From: Platanthera guangdongensis
Taxonomy: Eukaryota; Streptophyta; Magnoliopsida; Asparagales; Orchidaceae
Length of the DNA: 64,000 bases
Direction: 5' to 3'
Assembly: GCA_039583875.1 (NCBI GenBank)
Contig: CM077164.1
Location: 65,689,628-65,753,627, forward strand
A model generated the notes under the pieces. It saw nothing but the letters and a program-made list of their open reading frames with translations. It made no database searches and was not told the origin of the DNA. Both the position numbers and the translations under genes were made by a program. Shown here one piece after another: positions 1 through 10,222 of the stretch. How positions within the stretch are numbered: the first letter of the stretch is position 1; each line of letters begins with the position of its first letter.

Positions 1-274
1 CCTCTTCAGTTGTAAATAATCCAATGTATGCTTCTGCTTCAGCTTCAGCTTCAGATTCTGATGATGAAGAGTCTGTCCAGCTTTTCTCCTTCTTTACTAC
101 TAAGGATTTCTCCTTTTTGCCCTTATGTTGCAATTTCTTCTTGTCATTTGATTCCATTCTTTTGTCAGGACAGTCAGCAACTACATGTCTAGGCCTGTTG
201 CAACAATAGCAAACAATCTTAGTAGAAGATAATTTACTAGGTTTAGTGTCATACGTGTCCTTTCTTGAAGATTT
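1..274 (-). pseudogene. Copia gag fragment (remnant F)
   Basis: Minus-strand remnant of a copia gag. Reading right to left, it gives a CCHC zinc knuckle (CYCCNRPRHVVADC, encoded near 166-212), followed by a lysine-rich stretch and a Ser/Glu/Ala-rich acidic tract. The same order is found in the gag of element B at about 19800-20060, and the DNA is visibly similar. The knuckle would bind genomic RNA during particle assembly. The fragment is cut on the right by the LTR of element A starting at 275 and runs off the window on the left. Its continuation would lie beyond the right end of A, but no matching part appears there. Confidence 0.85.
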
Positions 275-599
275 TGTTGGGTATTGTATCCACACTAACC
301 CAGATTTGATGAAGTCACCCTTGAACTAAGATGAATTAAGTTGTATTTGATGCTTGGTTTAAGTTATGTGTTTGCAGGATTCTAATGGGAAGTGTAGACC
401 AATGTCAGTCCACAATGGGTCACCAAACATAGGACCATACAATGTAATCCCTCATTGTGTGTTCCAAAGTGTTGACTCATGTGTAGCCTCTCTATTGGGA
501 TACACTTCATATTCAAGCTCTAGGACCATGTGAAAAGACTTGATGCTGGTCATCCCTTAGAAGAAGAAAATTCAGTCAAGAAAAATTTCCTAAGTAAAG

Positions 600-1418
600 T
601 ACTCGAGTAGTTCTTTACATACTCGAGTAAGTTACTGAATTCATAGTTAAGTAATAATACTCTTACTCGTGTAGATAAGATGTATCCGAGTAGTTACATC
701 AACTACTCGAGTAGTTCCCTTTCTTCTCTCTTATTTTACACGAATTATCTTCTAAATTTTTCTAAGTTAAATACTCGAGTAGTACTATATAGTACTCGAG
801 TAGTTCTATCTTCTGTCTCGAGTAATTGGACTCTGACTCTCGTGTAGTTCTCACTTACTCGAGTAGTCTAAATCATATACTCGAGTAGTTCATCTACTAC
901 TCGAGTAGTCCAGTGTTTATACTCGAGTAATCCAGAATCCCTTTCCAGAAAATTTCTCTAAGTGAATTACTCGAGTAGTTCATGTTATATACTCGAGTAG
1001 TTCCTTTTATCTCGAGTAGTTCATGTTATATACTCGAGTAGTTCTATTTGTCTCGAGTAGTTTATTTTTTATACCCGAGTAGTTCAGTTTTCCTGTTCCA
1101 GAAATTTTCTAAGTGTTTTTATCGAGTAGTTTCTGATATACTCGAGTAGTTCATTTTTATATACTTGAGTAGTATATCTTTTACTCGAGTAATATACTCC
1201 ACCTCTCGTGTATGTACTAAAGTACTCGAGTAAGCCATTTTTGTTACTCGAGTAGCTGAATCTATCTCATTCTTATTTACTCGAGTAGTTGACTCCATGT
1301 ACTTGAGTTATCATCTCTCTTTCTCCCGAGTAGTTTTTCTCATATACTCGAGTAGTCATCTTCTACCTACTCGAGTAGTGCTGCATATACTCGAGTAGTC
1401 CACTACATCTCGAGTAAT
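600..1418. repeat. U3 array of the palindromic word ACTCGAGT(AG)
   Basis: By eye I count 24 copies of CTCGAGTA in about 820 bp, mostly in the context ACTCGAGTAGT, with irregular AT-rich spacers of 15-40 bp. Several one-base variants also occur, such as CTTGAGTA and CCCGAGTA. ACTCGAGT is a perfect 8-bp palindrome with a TCGA core. The array lies immediately upstream of the TATA box, the position of an enhancer. It is neither a simple tandem repeat (spacers vary) nor CRISPR-like (unit far too short). Confidence 0.93.
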
Positions 1419-1541
1419 TTACTTTTACTTTTCAGAAAATTCTTCAAGTCCAGACTTAACGGTCATATTCATAAACTCAGACGTGATTGGTCCACGTGTC
1501 TTTCTCAAAATGACTCAGTTAAGTCTAATCTTTTCTGATCC

Positions 1542-1549
1542 TATAAAAG
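1542..1549 (+). promoter_or_regulatory. TATA box of LTR A
   Basis: TATAAAAG directly downstream of the CTCGAG-word array, with about 740 bp of LTR remaining. Position fits the U3/R promoter of an LTR. Transcription would begin around 1570-1580 by usual plant spacing (inference). Confidence 0.75.
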
Positions 1550-1934
1550 GTCTTGTCTAAACCGACAAACCCTAATTATTCAAAGATTATTCTAAGAAAG
1601 TTTTTGCAGCCGTACTCTCAAAAGCATTATGTCTCCTCTTTCTCTCTCCAAGAAAGAAACTCGCCGCCGCCTCCATCGCAGATTTCCGACCGGCTAGGGT
1701 TTCACCTTTTTGAGGATTCAGATCAAGAAGACTTTACAGATCGAGATGTCCGCTCAACACTTCATCTTCTAATTCGATCATGTAAAGTCAAGAAGTCCAG
1801 ATCTGATATTGCCAAGGTTTTCTTCACCATTCTGCTAAAGCCGAAAAGTCTAGAAGAAGAAGATCCAGGCCGATTTCTTGCAGATCTGACAAGGATTTAC
1901 TGTTTGTATTTCTGTACAAGTTTATTTCATTATT

Positions 1935-2105
1935 GTAGGAGTCGTTTTCTCCGAGTGTAGGAGTTTTCAACTCCGAGATTGTAGGAAGTTTTGCCTTCCG
2001 AGTGTAGATCCGTTTTGTGGATCGAGTTTGTAGGAACATTGTTCCGAGGGTAGGATTTATTTCCAATTCGAGATAGTGGAGTAGCCGACTCTAGTGTATT
2101 GCTAG
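1935..2105 (+). other. Hairpin string in R-U5 of LTR A
   Basis: Consecutive small inverted repeats are joined by GAG(T)GTAG-type linkers: GGAG/CTCC (1938-1941, 1949-1952), GGAGTT/AACTCC (1960-1965, 1969-1974), GGAAG/CTTCC (1984-1988, 1995-1999), GATCC/GGATC (2007-2011, 2019-2023) and GGAACA/TGTTCC (2033-2038, 2040-2045). Each stem has a different sequence but stays complementary. The region is transcribed in the LTR RNA upstream of the primer site, so an RNA structure is likely. The same design with other stems is present in B, C and D. Confidence 0.8.
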
Positions 2106-2294
2106 ATCGGTGAGGGAAAGTGGATGTACTCAAGGTTGGGGAACCACTATAAATCTTGCTTCGTCTGTGTTTGTTTTTTTGGTTGATAGATCTGTGCATT
2201 GGTTTGAGATTTTTTTTTATTCCGCAAAAAGACGCACAACTCACCTATTCAACCCCCTCTAGGTGATTTAGGTAGACAACTATTAACTTTCAAT

Positions 2295-2307
2295 TGGTAT
2301 CAGAGCC
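2295..2307 (+). other. Primer binding site of element A
   Basis: TGGTATCAGAGCC, complementary to the 3' end of initiator tRNA-Met, as is standard for plant copia elements. It lies 2 bases after the LTR end. Confidence 0.92.
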
Positions 2308-2375
2308 ATGTTGATCGTTAAAAGGTTAACACCTTGATCAGATCCTTCAATAGTTGTCTTTTGAGATCTACCAAA

Positions 2376-4679
2376 ATGGACAAGGCTAAAGATTTTACCA
2401 AGCTTCCTTTGTGCAACAAAAATAATTTTCCCATGTGGAAAGAGAGAATCAAGTTCTTCGTGGAAGCTGTGCATCCAAGGATCTTCATGATAGTTGAAGA
2501 AGTTCCTTATATTCCCATGACCGTCTCCACTATAGATCCAACTAAGAAAGTCCCCAAGAAACTTATGGATCTAGATAATGATGAGATTGCCCTTGTCTCA
2601 TTGGACAAAAGGCAAAAAATATTATAGCAAGTGCAGTCGATGATTCAATGCTGCAAAACTTGATTCACTGCCAGTCTGCGAAGGAGATATGGCAGTCACT
2701 AGTTACCTTGATGGAAGACACAGAAGTAGTGAGGGATGATAGAAGATCCCTTCTTAATCAGAAGTATGAAGCTTTCCGACAGGGAAACAAAGATACCATT
2801 GTTGACACCTTTGAGAACTTCTTCAAGATAGTGAATGGGCTAATGGTCTATGGCAGAGTCTTCACTAATGGAGAATTGAACGATAAGTTCCTGAGATCCC
2901 TAACTAAGGAATGGGATAACAAGGTCTGTGTTATAAGGGAGTTTGGAAAACTGGTAGAGACAGATCCTCAGAATCTCTTCGGGAAGCTGATGTCATATGA
3001 GCTCCAACTCAACACCAGGAAGGCTGAAGAAGAGAAAAAGAGGTATGCATTAAAAGAGAAGTCTGTTGCTTTAAAGGCAGACACCCCTAAGAAGTCTAAG
3101 GTTGTTCCTCCTACTCCAACACCAGAAGTTAGTGAAGAAGAAACCTCGGAGCCAAGCACCTCAGGCTCTGAACTATCAGAAGGAGAGTTCTCACTACTCT
3201 CTCGGCAGTTCAAGAAATTCTTGAACAAGAAGAAGCAATGGAAAGGCAAGGATGCCTCCTATAGAAGATCACGACACGATGGTGATCAGCAAAGAAAAGG
3301 CTCAAGTAATCATGACAGGTATTCCTCTAAACAAAACAAACATGTTTCGATTGACATTATTTGTTATTGTTGTAATAAGCCAGGATACGTCATCGCTGAC
3401 TGCCCTCACAAGAAGAAGGAGGGTGTTAGAAGAGAGGAAAAGAAGTCCTCGTATAATAAGAAGAGGACAGAGAAGAGCTTGATGGCCAAAAGGGCAAGAC
3501 TCTTAGTGACTCTGACTCATCTGAGTCGAGTGAAGAAGAAGAAGCCTATTTTGGACTCATAGCTCAAACTAATGATGAACAAGAGCCCAAGTTCACTGGG
3601 AAGGTAAACTCTCACACTCCTCTCTCTGATTCTGAAGTTTATGAACATGATTGTGAGGATAGCTCTTCTGACGATGAGTCAGAACTCATGGCCCAATATA
3701 AGGAGTTAATCATGGCTTACGATAAATGTCGACGAGTCGTGAAAACTCGGGCTAAAGAGATAAAGTCTCTCAAAGCTGAAGAGAGCATCTTGAGAGAGAA
3801 AGTCGCAAAGACTGACTCGCTCGAAGAAAACGTCAATAATGCTATTGTAGAATATAACAAGTCTCTTGAGCACCTTGACCTCAAAGAGAAAATTATCAAG
3901 GAACTGTAAGCCCAACTTGCCGCTGAAAAGAAACTAGTTGAAAGTTTCTCGAAGCCCAAGACAGTTCTTCCATTCATTGCTGAATTCTCAGCTAAGGCCA
4001 AGGGTGCTGGATTAGGCCATGAATAAGCTCCTAGTATATCCTCTAGGAGAAATAAGGCTCAATGAAAGAATAAGGCCGCCAAAAAGGCCTTAGCCAAAGA
4101 GAAGGGGAAAGCCCCTCAAGATTAGATCACATTCAAGAAGGTTATATTTCCTTTAAATGAGTTTGATTTTGACTCATCCTACGGGCACTTTGCTAGGCCT
4201 ACCTATGTAGAGCCAAAGTCCCATTACCAAGGATGGACTCGACCCAGAAACTTTGGCGAAAGTGACTTTAAGGAACCTTATGAAGAAGTCATTCTTCAGA
4301 GCTATGACCTTTCAATCATGGCCATAACTTCAAGAAGGCACCAAAGGCAAAGCCTATTGTAGAAAAGCTAGTGAAGGAGAAGAAAACATGTGATTGTCAT
4401 CATCATGAAGATTCTTCCTCCAAGAATGCTGCCCCTGCTAGACCACCATTCCAAAAGGTCAAGCAGGAGAACATAAGGCAACGATACAACATATTTGACT
4501 GTTGGTGTTGTGGAATAATTGGTCACTTTGCCATTGATTGTTGGTTTAATCCCAGAAATGTTGCAACCCCACATGTTGGCAATATGAGGAAGACCACTCC
4601 TAATGCTAATATTCGTAGGGGGAGTGTTGTAACCCGAGACCAAGGACCCAAACGTATTTGGTTTCCTAAGGCAAACTGA
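2376..4679 (+). pseudogene. gag: gag of element A (frameshifted)
   Basis: Structural protein of the virus-like particle. The start is the ATG at 2376, matching the family N-terminus where a WKER motif follows. The frame shifts in an A-run near 2615 and again between 3480 and 3560, and a stop lies at about 3907. Visible parts: N-terminal capsid-like region with LIHC and FRQG motifs; Lys- and Ser/Glu-rich linker; first zinc knuckle (CYCCNKPGYVIADC), in which the histidine is Tyr; a coiled-coil segment (about 3688-3909); and a second, intact knuckle (CWCCGIIGHFAIDC) near 4500. The two knuckles, far apart with a coiled coil between, also occur in B. The terminal stop at 4677 is in frame with pol. 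Confidence 0.88.
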
Positions 4680-7600
4680 TTGTGATTGCAGGTATGTCCA
4701 AAGGCCACCAAAATGCCAATCTGGTATTTGGATGGTGGATGCTCTCAGCATATGACCGAGACAAGAAGCCTAATTCAGAATTTTACTCCAGTTGGGAATG
4801 GACCAAAGTTCATCTTTCGAGGTTCAGACCGTGGAATTACTAAAGGCTGCGGTATGATAACGAATGGTAATGTATCCTTCTCAGATGTGGCTTACGTTGA
4901 AGGTTTGGAACATAACCTTATAAGCATAAGCCAACTCTGCGATAAAGGATACATAGTTGAGTTTCACGCTGATAAGTGCTTGATAAAATCTGTTGAAAAT
5001 ATGGAAAAGATTCTATCCAGCACTCGAAGCAGAAACATTTTCTGTTTAAATTTCACTTGTATAGATTCTTCGACACCAGTGTGCTTTTTAGCAAAAGATA
5101 GTGCATCTCTTGGTGACCAATGGCACAAGAGACTAGCACATATTAATTCCAAAACTATTAATAAATTATTTTCAATGAACTTAGTACGTGATGCCACAAA
5201 TGTCAAGTACGTCAAAGATAGACCTTGTCATGCATGTGTAAAAGGCAAGCAAACAAGGGCTACCTTTAAAAGCGTTATTAGCAAGGATTCTAATAAATGT
5301 CTTCATCTACTGCATATGGACTTGTTTGGTCCACTACAAATTAGAACTTTGGAAGGTAAGGATTATACGTTGGTAATTGTTGATGATTACTCACGCATTG
5401 CGTGGGTGTTCTCTCTGAAACACAAGTTAGATACCTTCGACACCTTTACTAATTTTGTCAGGCAAGTCCAGAATGAATACAACTGCTCCATAGTTAAAAT
5501 CAGAAGTGACAATGGAACAGAGTTTAAATCTGGTGCCATGATAGAATTTTGTGAAAGCTTAGGTATCTTTCATGAGTTTTCCTCTCCTCGTACTCCACAA
5601 CAGAATGGAGTGGCTGAGAGAAGGAATAGAACACTCATAGAGGCCTACAGGACCATGTTGAGTGATGCTTCACTTCCGGAATATTTTTGGGCTGAAGCCA
5701 TCGACAATGCATGCCACGTGCAAAATCGAGCCCTCATAAACAAAAACCACGATAAGACACCTTACGAACTTCTGAAGGGCAGGAAACCGACAGTCTCTTA
5801 TTTTAGAATTTTTGGCTGTAAATGCTTCGTGCTAAACAATGGCAAGTATCATATTACAAAGTTCAGCGAAAAGAGTTTTGAAGGTATTTTTGTAGGTTAT
5901 ATTAGCCATATTAAGGCATATAGGATATTTAATAGAAAAACCCTGGTGGTAGAAGAATCGATACATGTTGTATTTGATGAGATGAGCTTGCTGCAAAGCA
6001 ACTCTTCTAGTGTGCTTATTGAAGATGCAGGTGCAAAGCTGAAAGAAATTATCTTGGATGAACCGTCCGAAGACAAAGGTGAAAAGTTCATCAAGATCAC
6101 CACTCCAACCCCTATTGGAGAGGTTGATGATCAAGATGAAGAAGTCATCCAAGATGAAGAAGTCACCCCAGTGATAGAAGACAATCCAGATGCAAGGACT
6201 ATAGAGCTCAGACATCTGAAGGATCACCCCATGGACCAGATCATAGGAGATCCCCGGGATGGTGTCAGAAATTATAGAGGTACAACTAATGAGAATCTAT
6301 ATTTAAGTTTTCTCTCGCAGGTTGAACCAAAGAAGCTTGAGGAAGCAAACTCAGACGCATCGTGGATAATGGCAATGGAAGAAGAACTTAACCAGTTCAA
6401 GCATTGCAAAGTATGGAAGCTTGTTCCAAGACCCAAAGGTAAGAACGTCATTTGGACATAATGAGTCTACAGGAACAAGATGGACGAGGATGGAATGATT
6501 ATAAAGAACAAGGCCAAACTTGTCACAAAAGGTTATCGTCAAGAAGAATGAATCGTCTTCGACCAAACGTACGCTCCAGTGGCAAGGCTGGAGGCAATAA
6601 GGTTATTCCTAGCATATGCTTCACTCAAAGGCTTCACTATCTACCAGATGGACGTGAAGTCTGCCTTCCTTAATGGTGACATAAAGGAAGAGGTCTATGT
6701 GGAACAACCTCCAAGTTTCATTGATTCTAACTTTCCTGATTATGTGTACTTACTGCATAAAGCATTATATGGTCTGAAACAAGCTCCTCGAGCATGGTAC
6801 GAGATGTTGTCTAGCTTTCTACTTGAGAACAAGCTCACAAGGGGAAAGATAGACAAGACATTATTTCTTAGGGAAATTAAAGACAAGATTTTGCTATTGT
6901 AAATCTATGTCGACGACATTATTTTTGTCTCTACAGATGACAACCTCTGCAAGAAGTTTTCAAAACTTATACAAGGGAAGTTTGAAATGAGCAGTATGGG
7001 TGAGCTGAAGTATTTCTTAGGGCTTCAGGTGAAATAGTCTGAAGATGGAATTTTCATCTCGCAGACCAAGTTCACCAAAGAGCTAATTAAGAAATTCGGA
7101 ATGGAGAACACAACCTCGATGAGGACTCCAATGGGTTCAACTATGTCTTTAGACAAAGATGAAAAAGGGAAACATTTTGATGAAACCAAGTACAGAAGCA
7201 TTATTGGTTCCTTGCTCTACCTTAATGCAAGTAGACCTGACATAATGTTCTCAACATGTGTCTGTGCTAGATTTCAGGTGAACTCTAAGGAATCTCACTA
7301 CGCTGCTACAAAGCGGATTTTGAGATACCTTAAAGGTACACCAAATCTTGGCTTATGGTACCCAAGAAGTAATGACAGCGAACTAGTAGGTTTTTCAGAT
7401 GCAGATTTTGCAGGGAGCAAAGACGACAGGAAAAGCACTTCAGGGACTTGCCAATTCTTTGGAAGAAGGCTCATCTCCTGGAGTAGCAAGAAGCAAAACT
7501 GTATGATAATCTCAACGGCTGATTCAGAGTACATCTCTGCAGGCAGTTACTGTGCACAGTTACTTTGGATAAAGAATCAGTTTGAGGACTACAACATGAA

Positions 7601-7742
7601 GTTTGAAAAGATTCCATTGTTTTGTGACACTTTCAATGTAATAGCAATAGCCAACAACTCAGTCTCGCACAGCCGGACAAAGCATATAGAGCTAAGACAT
7701 TTTCACGAAGCCGCTGGACGAGACCAAGTTCTCGTTCTTTGA
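4680..7742 (+). pseudogene. pol: pol of element A (protease, integrase, RT, RNase H; degraded)
   Basis: Reads in gag frame after the stop. The protease motif is DGGCSQHMT, where the family has DSGCS, so the catalytic Ser is lost. Integrase: HKRLAH...CHAC zinc-binding part, then a DD35E core with MDLFG, SDNGTEF (about 5505) and NGVAE (about 5610). Reverse transcriptase: [20 protein letters not shown] and an intact YVDD at 6906-6917. RNase H: DADFAG near 7400 and SRTKHIE near 7670. Stops occur at 6459-6464 (two adjacent), after YRQEE near 6549, at about 6900 and about 7036, and the C-terminus runs out of frame after 7700. Not functional. Confidence 0.92.
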
Positions 7743-7854
7743 AACAGAACTTGGTATGCTCAACAAAGAAGACTAGAAGAAGCTGGACTTTCAAGAAGGC
7801 TCAAGGCTTAAAGGTTAGAGAAATATTGGAATTTTCGAAAGTTTAAGTTTTTGA

Positions 7855-8065
7855 ATCGAGTAAGTTACAGCCTACTCGAGTAAGTATATGACCTACTCGA
7901 GTAGTAGAATACCATACTCGAGTAGTCTACTTGACCTACTCGAGTAGCAGACTGATATACTCGAGTAGTCAACTTTACATACTCGAGTACCTCACTCATC
8001 TACTCGAGTACCTCTCTCCCCTACTCGAGTACTTCTGTTTACCTACTCGAGTGACTCCTGATTCT
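7855..8065. repeat. Internal CTCGAG-word array of element A
   Basis: After the end of pol, the word seen in the LTR returns: eight CTCGAGTA copies plus variants in about 210 bp, with spacers of about 10-20 bp. It lies between pol and the third ORF, upstream of a TATA box. Nothing else in element A outside the LTR shows this word at such density. Confidence 0.92.
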
Positions 8066-8160
8066 TCTACTCGTGTATGTGTCGAGTCGTGTTTTTCAAA
8101 TTTTTGTATGCGCAAACCAAGGGCAATGTTGCCCCTTCTATGATTTCCTAAACCTCGGGT

Positions 8161-8169
8161 TATATAAAT
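8161..8169 (+). promoter_or_regulatory. Putative internal TATA box upstream of third ORF (A)
   Basis: TATATAAAT, about 95 bp after the internal word array and 163 bp before the ATG at 8324. The leader between them is CT-rich, as in plant 5' UTRs. Arrangement mirrors the LTR promoter; function is inferred. Confidence 0.6.
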
Positions 8170-8323
8170 AAGAAAATCCGGAAATTTCCCTACACGAAAT
8201 CATTTTCGCTCTCTCGAGCTCCCGACTAGCTCTTCACCTTCCTCAATCAGTGGTAGTGCCGCTCCCTTTCCGTCTCCCCGTCGAAATTTTCTAGGGTTTC
8301 TGCATCTCCAAGACTTCTAAATT

Positions 8324-10222
8324 ATGGTCGTCGTCTCTAAAATCGGTGTGGGTTCGGAGTTAGTCTCCGTCGGGATTGCAGAGCTCTCTGACGACTTTCA
8401 TCATCTCATGATTCTCCTCGACACCGCGGGATTAAATTTCATCCTTCAAGAACCGTGTCGCATTCTCTTCTCAGATGTAGCAGAATTCTTCAGGAATGTA
8501 AAGGCCAAGCGCCATGGCACAGTATTGAAGTCTTCGGTTAAAGGTATCAAGATCAAATTAACCCAGAATTCTATTTCTCAATTACTTCGGCTGCCAGTTG
8601 TCGATGCAGATGAATTTCTGGGTGATGAAGAATATTCCACAGCTTGCTTGTTCTGTGGAATTTCTGCTGATGCAAAGTATATCAGAAGATCTGACATGAA
8701 TGCAGAAGGTAAACTGCTAGTGGATATAATAAGTAAAATTCTGTTATGTAAAACCAACTCCATCAGAGATATCCCTTTATACTTCTTTGAATTGATGCAA
8801 GCAATTGTTTGTAGAAAAGCCTTTCAGTTTGGCTTGTTGTTTTTGAATAAAATAAAAGACAGCATCAAATCCCCCAACTATGCAAGGATTATTTCCTTAC
8901 TCCTTCATGAGATAAACCCTGACACCTTCAACTTCTCCAAAGGGAGCATCCTTCACCACATGAAGAAGGTCTCCATCTCCTCAATTCAAAGATGGGAGCT
9001 CAAGTTGCAAAATCCCTCTCAAGCTGCCAAAGGCACTAAAGCTATAGACACAGTGGACAGGACTCCATCTCCTTCTCCATCTCAGGTCCCCAGCTCCTCT
9101 GGCGCACCTATTGAGGGGGAGCCTGCTCCTACTGTTCAAGCCAGGATGTCTACTCCTCCTCCACCTACTCCTCCACCAGTCACTCCAGATGATATCCTCA
9201 CAGATCAACAAGTTCAAGAAGCACTCCTATCCACTGATGCTGCTATCAATGAAATGATAGAAGAATTAACTGCAGATGAACCACCTCCTACTCTCTTTTC
9301 AAATGCTCCAGTCACTGACATTCCCAAGGACACATCTCCAGTGCAGTCTCCAGCAAGGTCTCCAGTCACCTCTCCAGCAAAATCTCCCGATGCCCCCAAA
9401 GAACAGCCAAAAATAATTCTCATTTCTGATGAGCTCTCACTTGAGCCTGCTGAAGCTCCTCTCAGGAATTTGGGTTTCTCTCACCCTCAGATGATGGATG
9501 AAGGGGATGCCATGTTACCCACTACAATAGCTCAGAGCTCTGTTACCCTCTCAGAAATAGCTCCATGGGTAGCTCCTCCTATTCCTTCTGCTCCACCTAC
9601 TTCTGCTCCTCCTGCTGCTACAACTACTTCATCCTCAGATTTGATAGCTCAGGTTCATCTTCTCCTTCAAGACCAGAAATCATACTTTGATACTTGTATC
9701 AAGACTGTAACTGATAAGGTAACTGCTCTAGAAACTGAGATGAGCAGAGGATTTGCTAAAATACAACATAATACTGATCTGCTCAGACATCAGTTCCAAA
9801 TTGGTAGCAAAGCTTTAGACCACACCATAACCAGTGTTGGACAAGTTATGGAGCAAGGTCCGACTCTTGCTAATAATCAAATGGAATTGGACAAACGAGC
9901 TGAAGCCACTAAGATGAAAATCTGTGAAGAAGTTGGCACTTTCAAAGATGATGCCATCTCTCAGCTATCTGTAGAAGTCAGAAAGGGGGAGAAGTTGGTG
10001 AAAGAATATTTAGACAAATCTGATGCCCTCAAGAAAGAACTATGGGAAACTAAGGTGAAAGAGATCCATGATGATGTACTAGCTCAAATTTAGAGTGTCA
10101 AATTCATCACATATGACACTGTTGTATGGATGCACAACCAGATACTTCCAGAATTTGCTGTTGATCCTACCATTATCCATCATCACCTAAACCCTCTAGC
10201 TGTTGCTGATGTTCCTGCTCCT
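8324..10222 (+). pseudogene. Third ORF (env-like) of element A, truncated
   Basis: ATG at 8324; open to a TAG at 10091-10093, then in frame to 10222, where element B interrupts it. The N-terminal ~230 residues align by eye with the third ORF of B-D: a GLNFILQEP motif matches GLEFLISEP, KGIKIKLTQ matches HGEKVKVSP, and LLRLP matches VLQLP. The middle (about residues 245-445) is rich in Pro, Ser and Thr, and the C-terminal part looks coiled-coil. I see no signal peptide or clear membrane segment, so an envelope role is doubtful. The N-terminal domain recalls what databases label putative plant transposon protein (from memory). Role unknown; element-encoded nuclear or DNA-binding function is one possibility. 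Confidence 0.75.
10218..10222. repeat. Target-site duplication of B, left copy
   Basis: CTCCT directly left of B; the identical CTCCT follows its right end at 23002-23006. Five bases is the usual copia length. Confidence 0.8.

Larger units (their letters stand above)
275..2292 (+). repeat. 5' LTR of element A
   Basis: Begins TGTTGGGTAT and ends ACTTTCA, two bases before the primer site, about 2.0 kb. In order: a leader without clear signals, a CTCGAG-word array (600-1418), a TATA box (1542-1549), a transcribed region with CT-rich leader sequence, a string of small hairpins (1935-2105), and a CACCT/AGGTG hairpin with a short C-run just before the end. The start and end match the B-E LTRs (TGTTGGGTAC and TTTCTTTCA), but most of the body is diverged. 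Upstream flank GATTT (270-274) would be one target-site copy; its partner is missing. Confidence 0.88.
275..10222 (+). mobile_element. Element A: Ty1/copia SIRE-like retrotransposon, 3' truncated
   Basis: Plus-strand element with 5' LTR (275-2292), tRNA-Met type primer site, broken gag and pol, an internal CTCGAG-word array, a TATA box and a third ORF. It inserted into a minus-strand gag (remnant F). No 3' LTR is present: the third ORF stops at 10222, where element B is inserted, and the sequence beyond B is an Athila-like LTR, not A. A therefore lost its 3' end before B arrived, or it was removed by recombination. Several stops and frameshifts show it is an old, dead copy. Lineage assignment rests on protein motifs and the third-ORF layout. 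Confidence 0.9.

Noticed and set aside
1553..1960. 135-codon ORF in the transcribed part of LTR A
   Set aside because: It needs a non-ATG start, has no recognisable domain, and the DNA is better explained as leader plus hairpin string.
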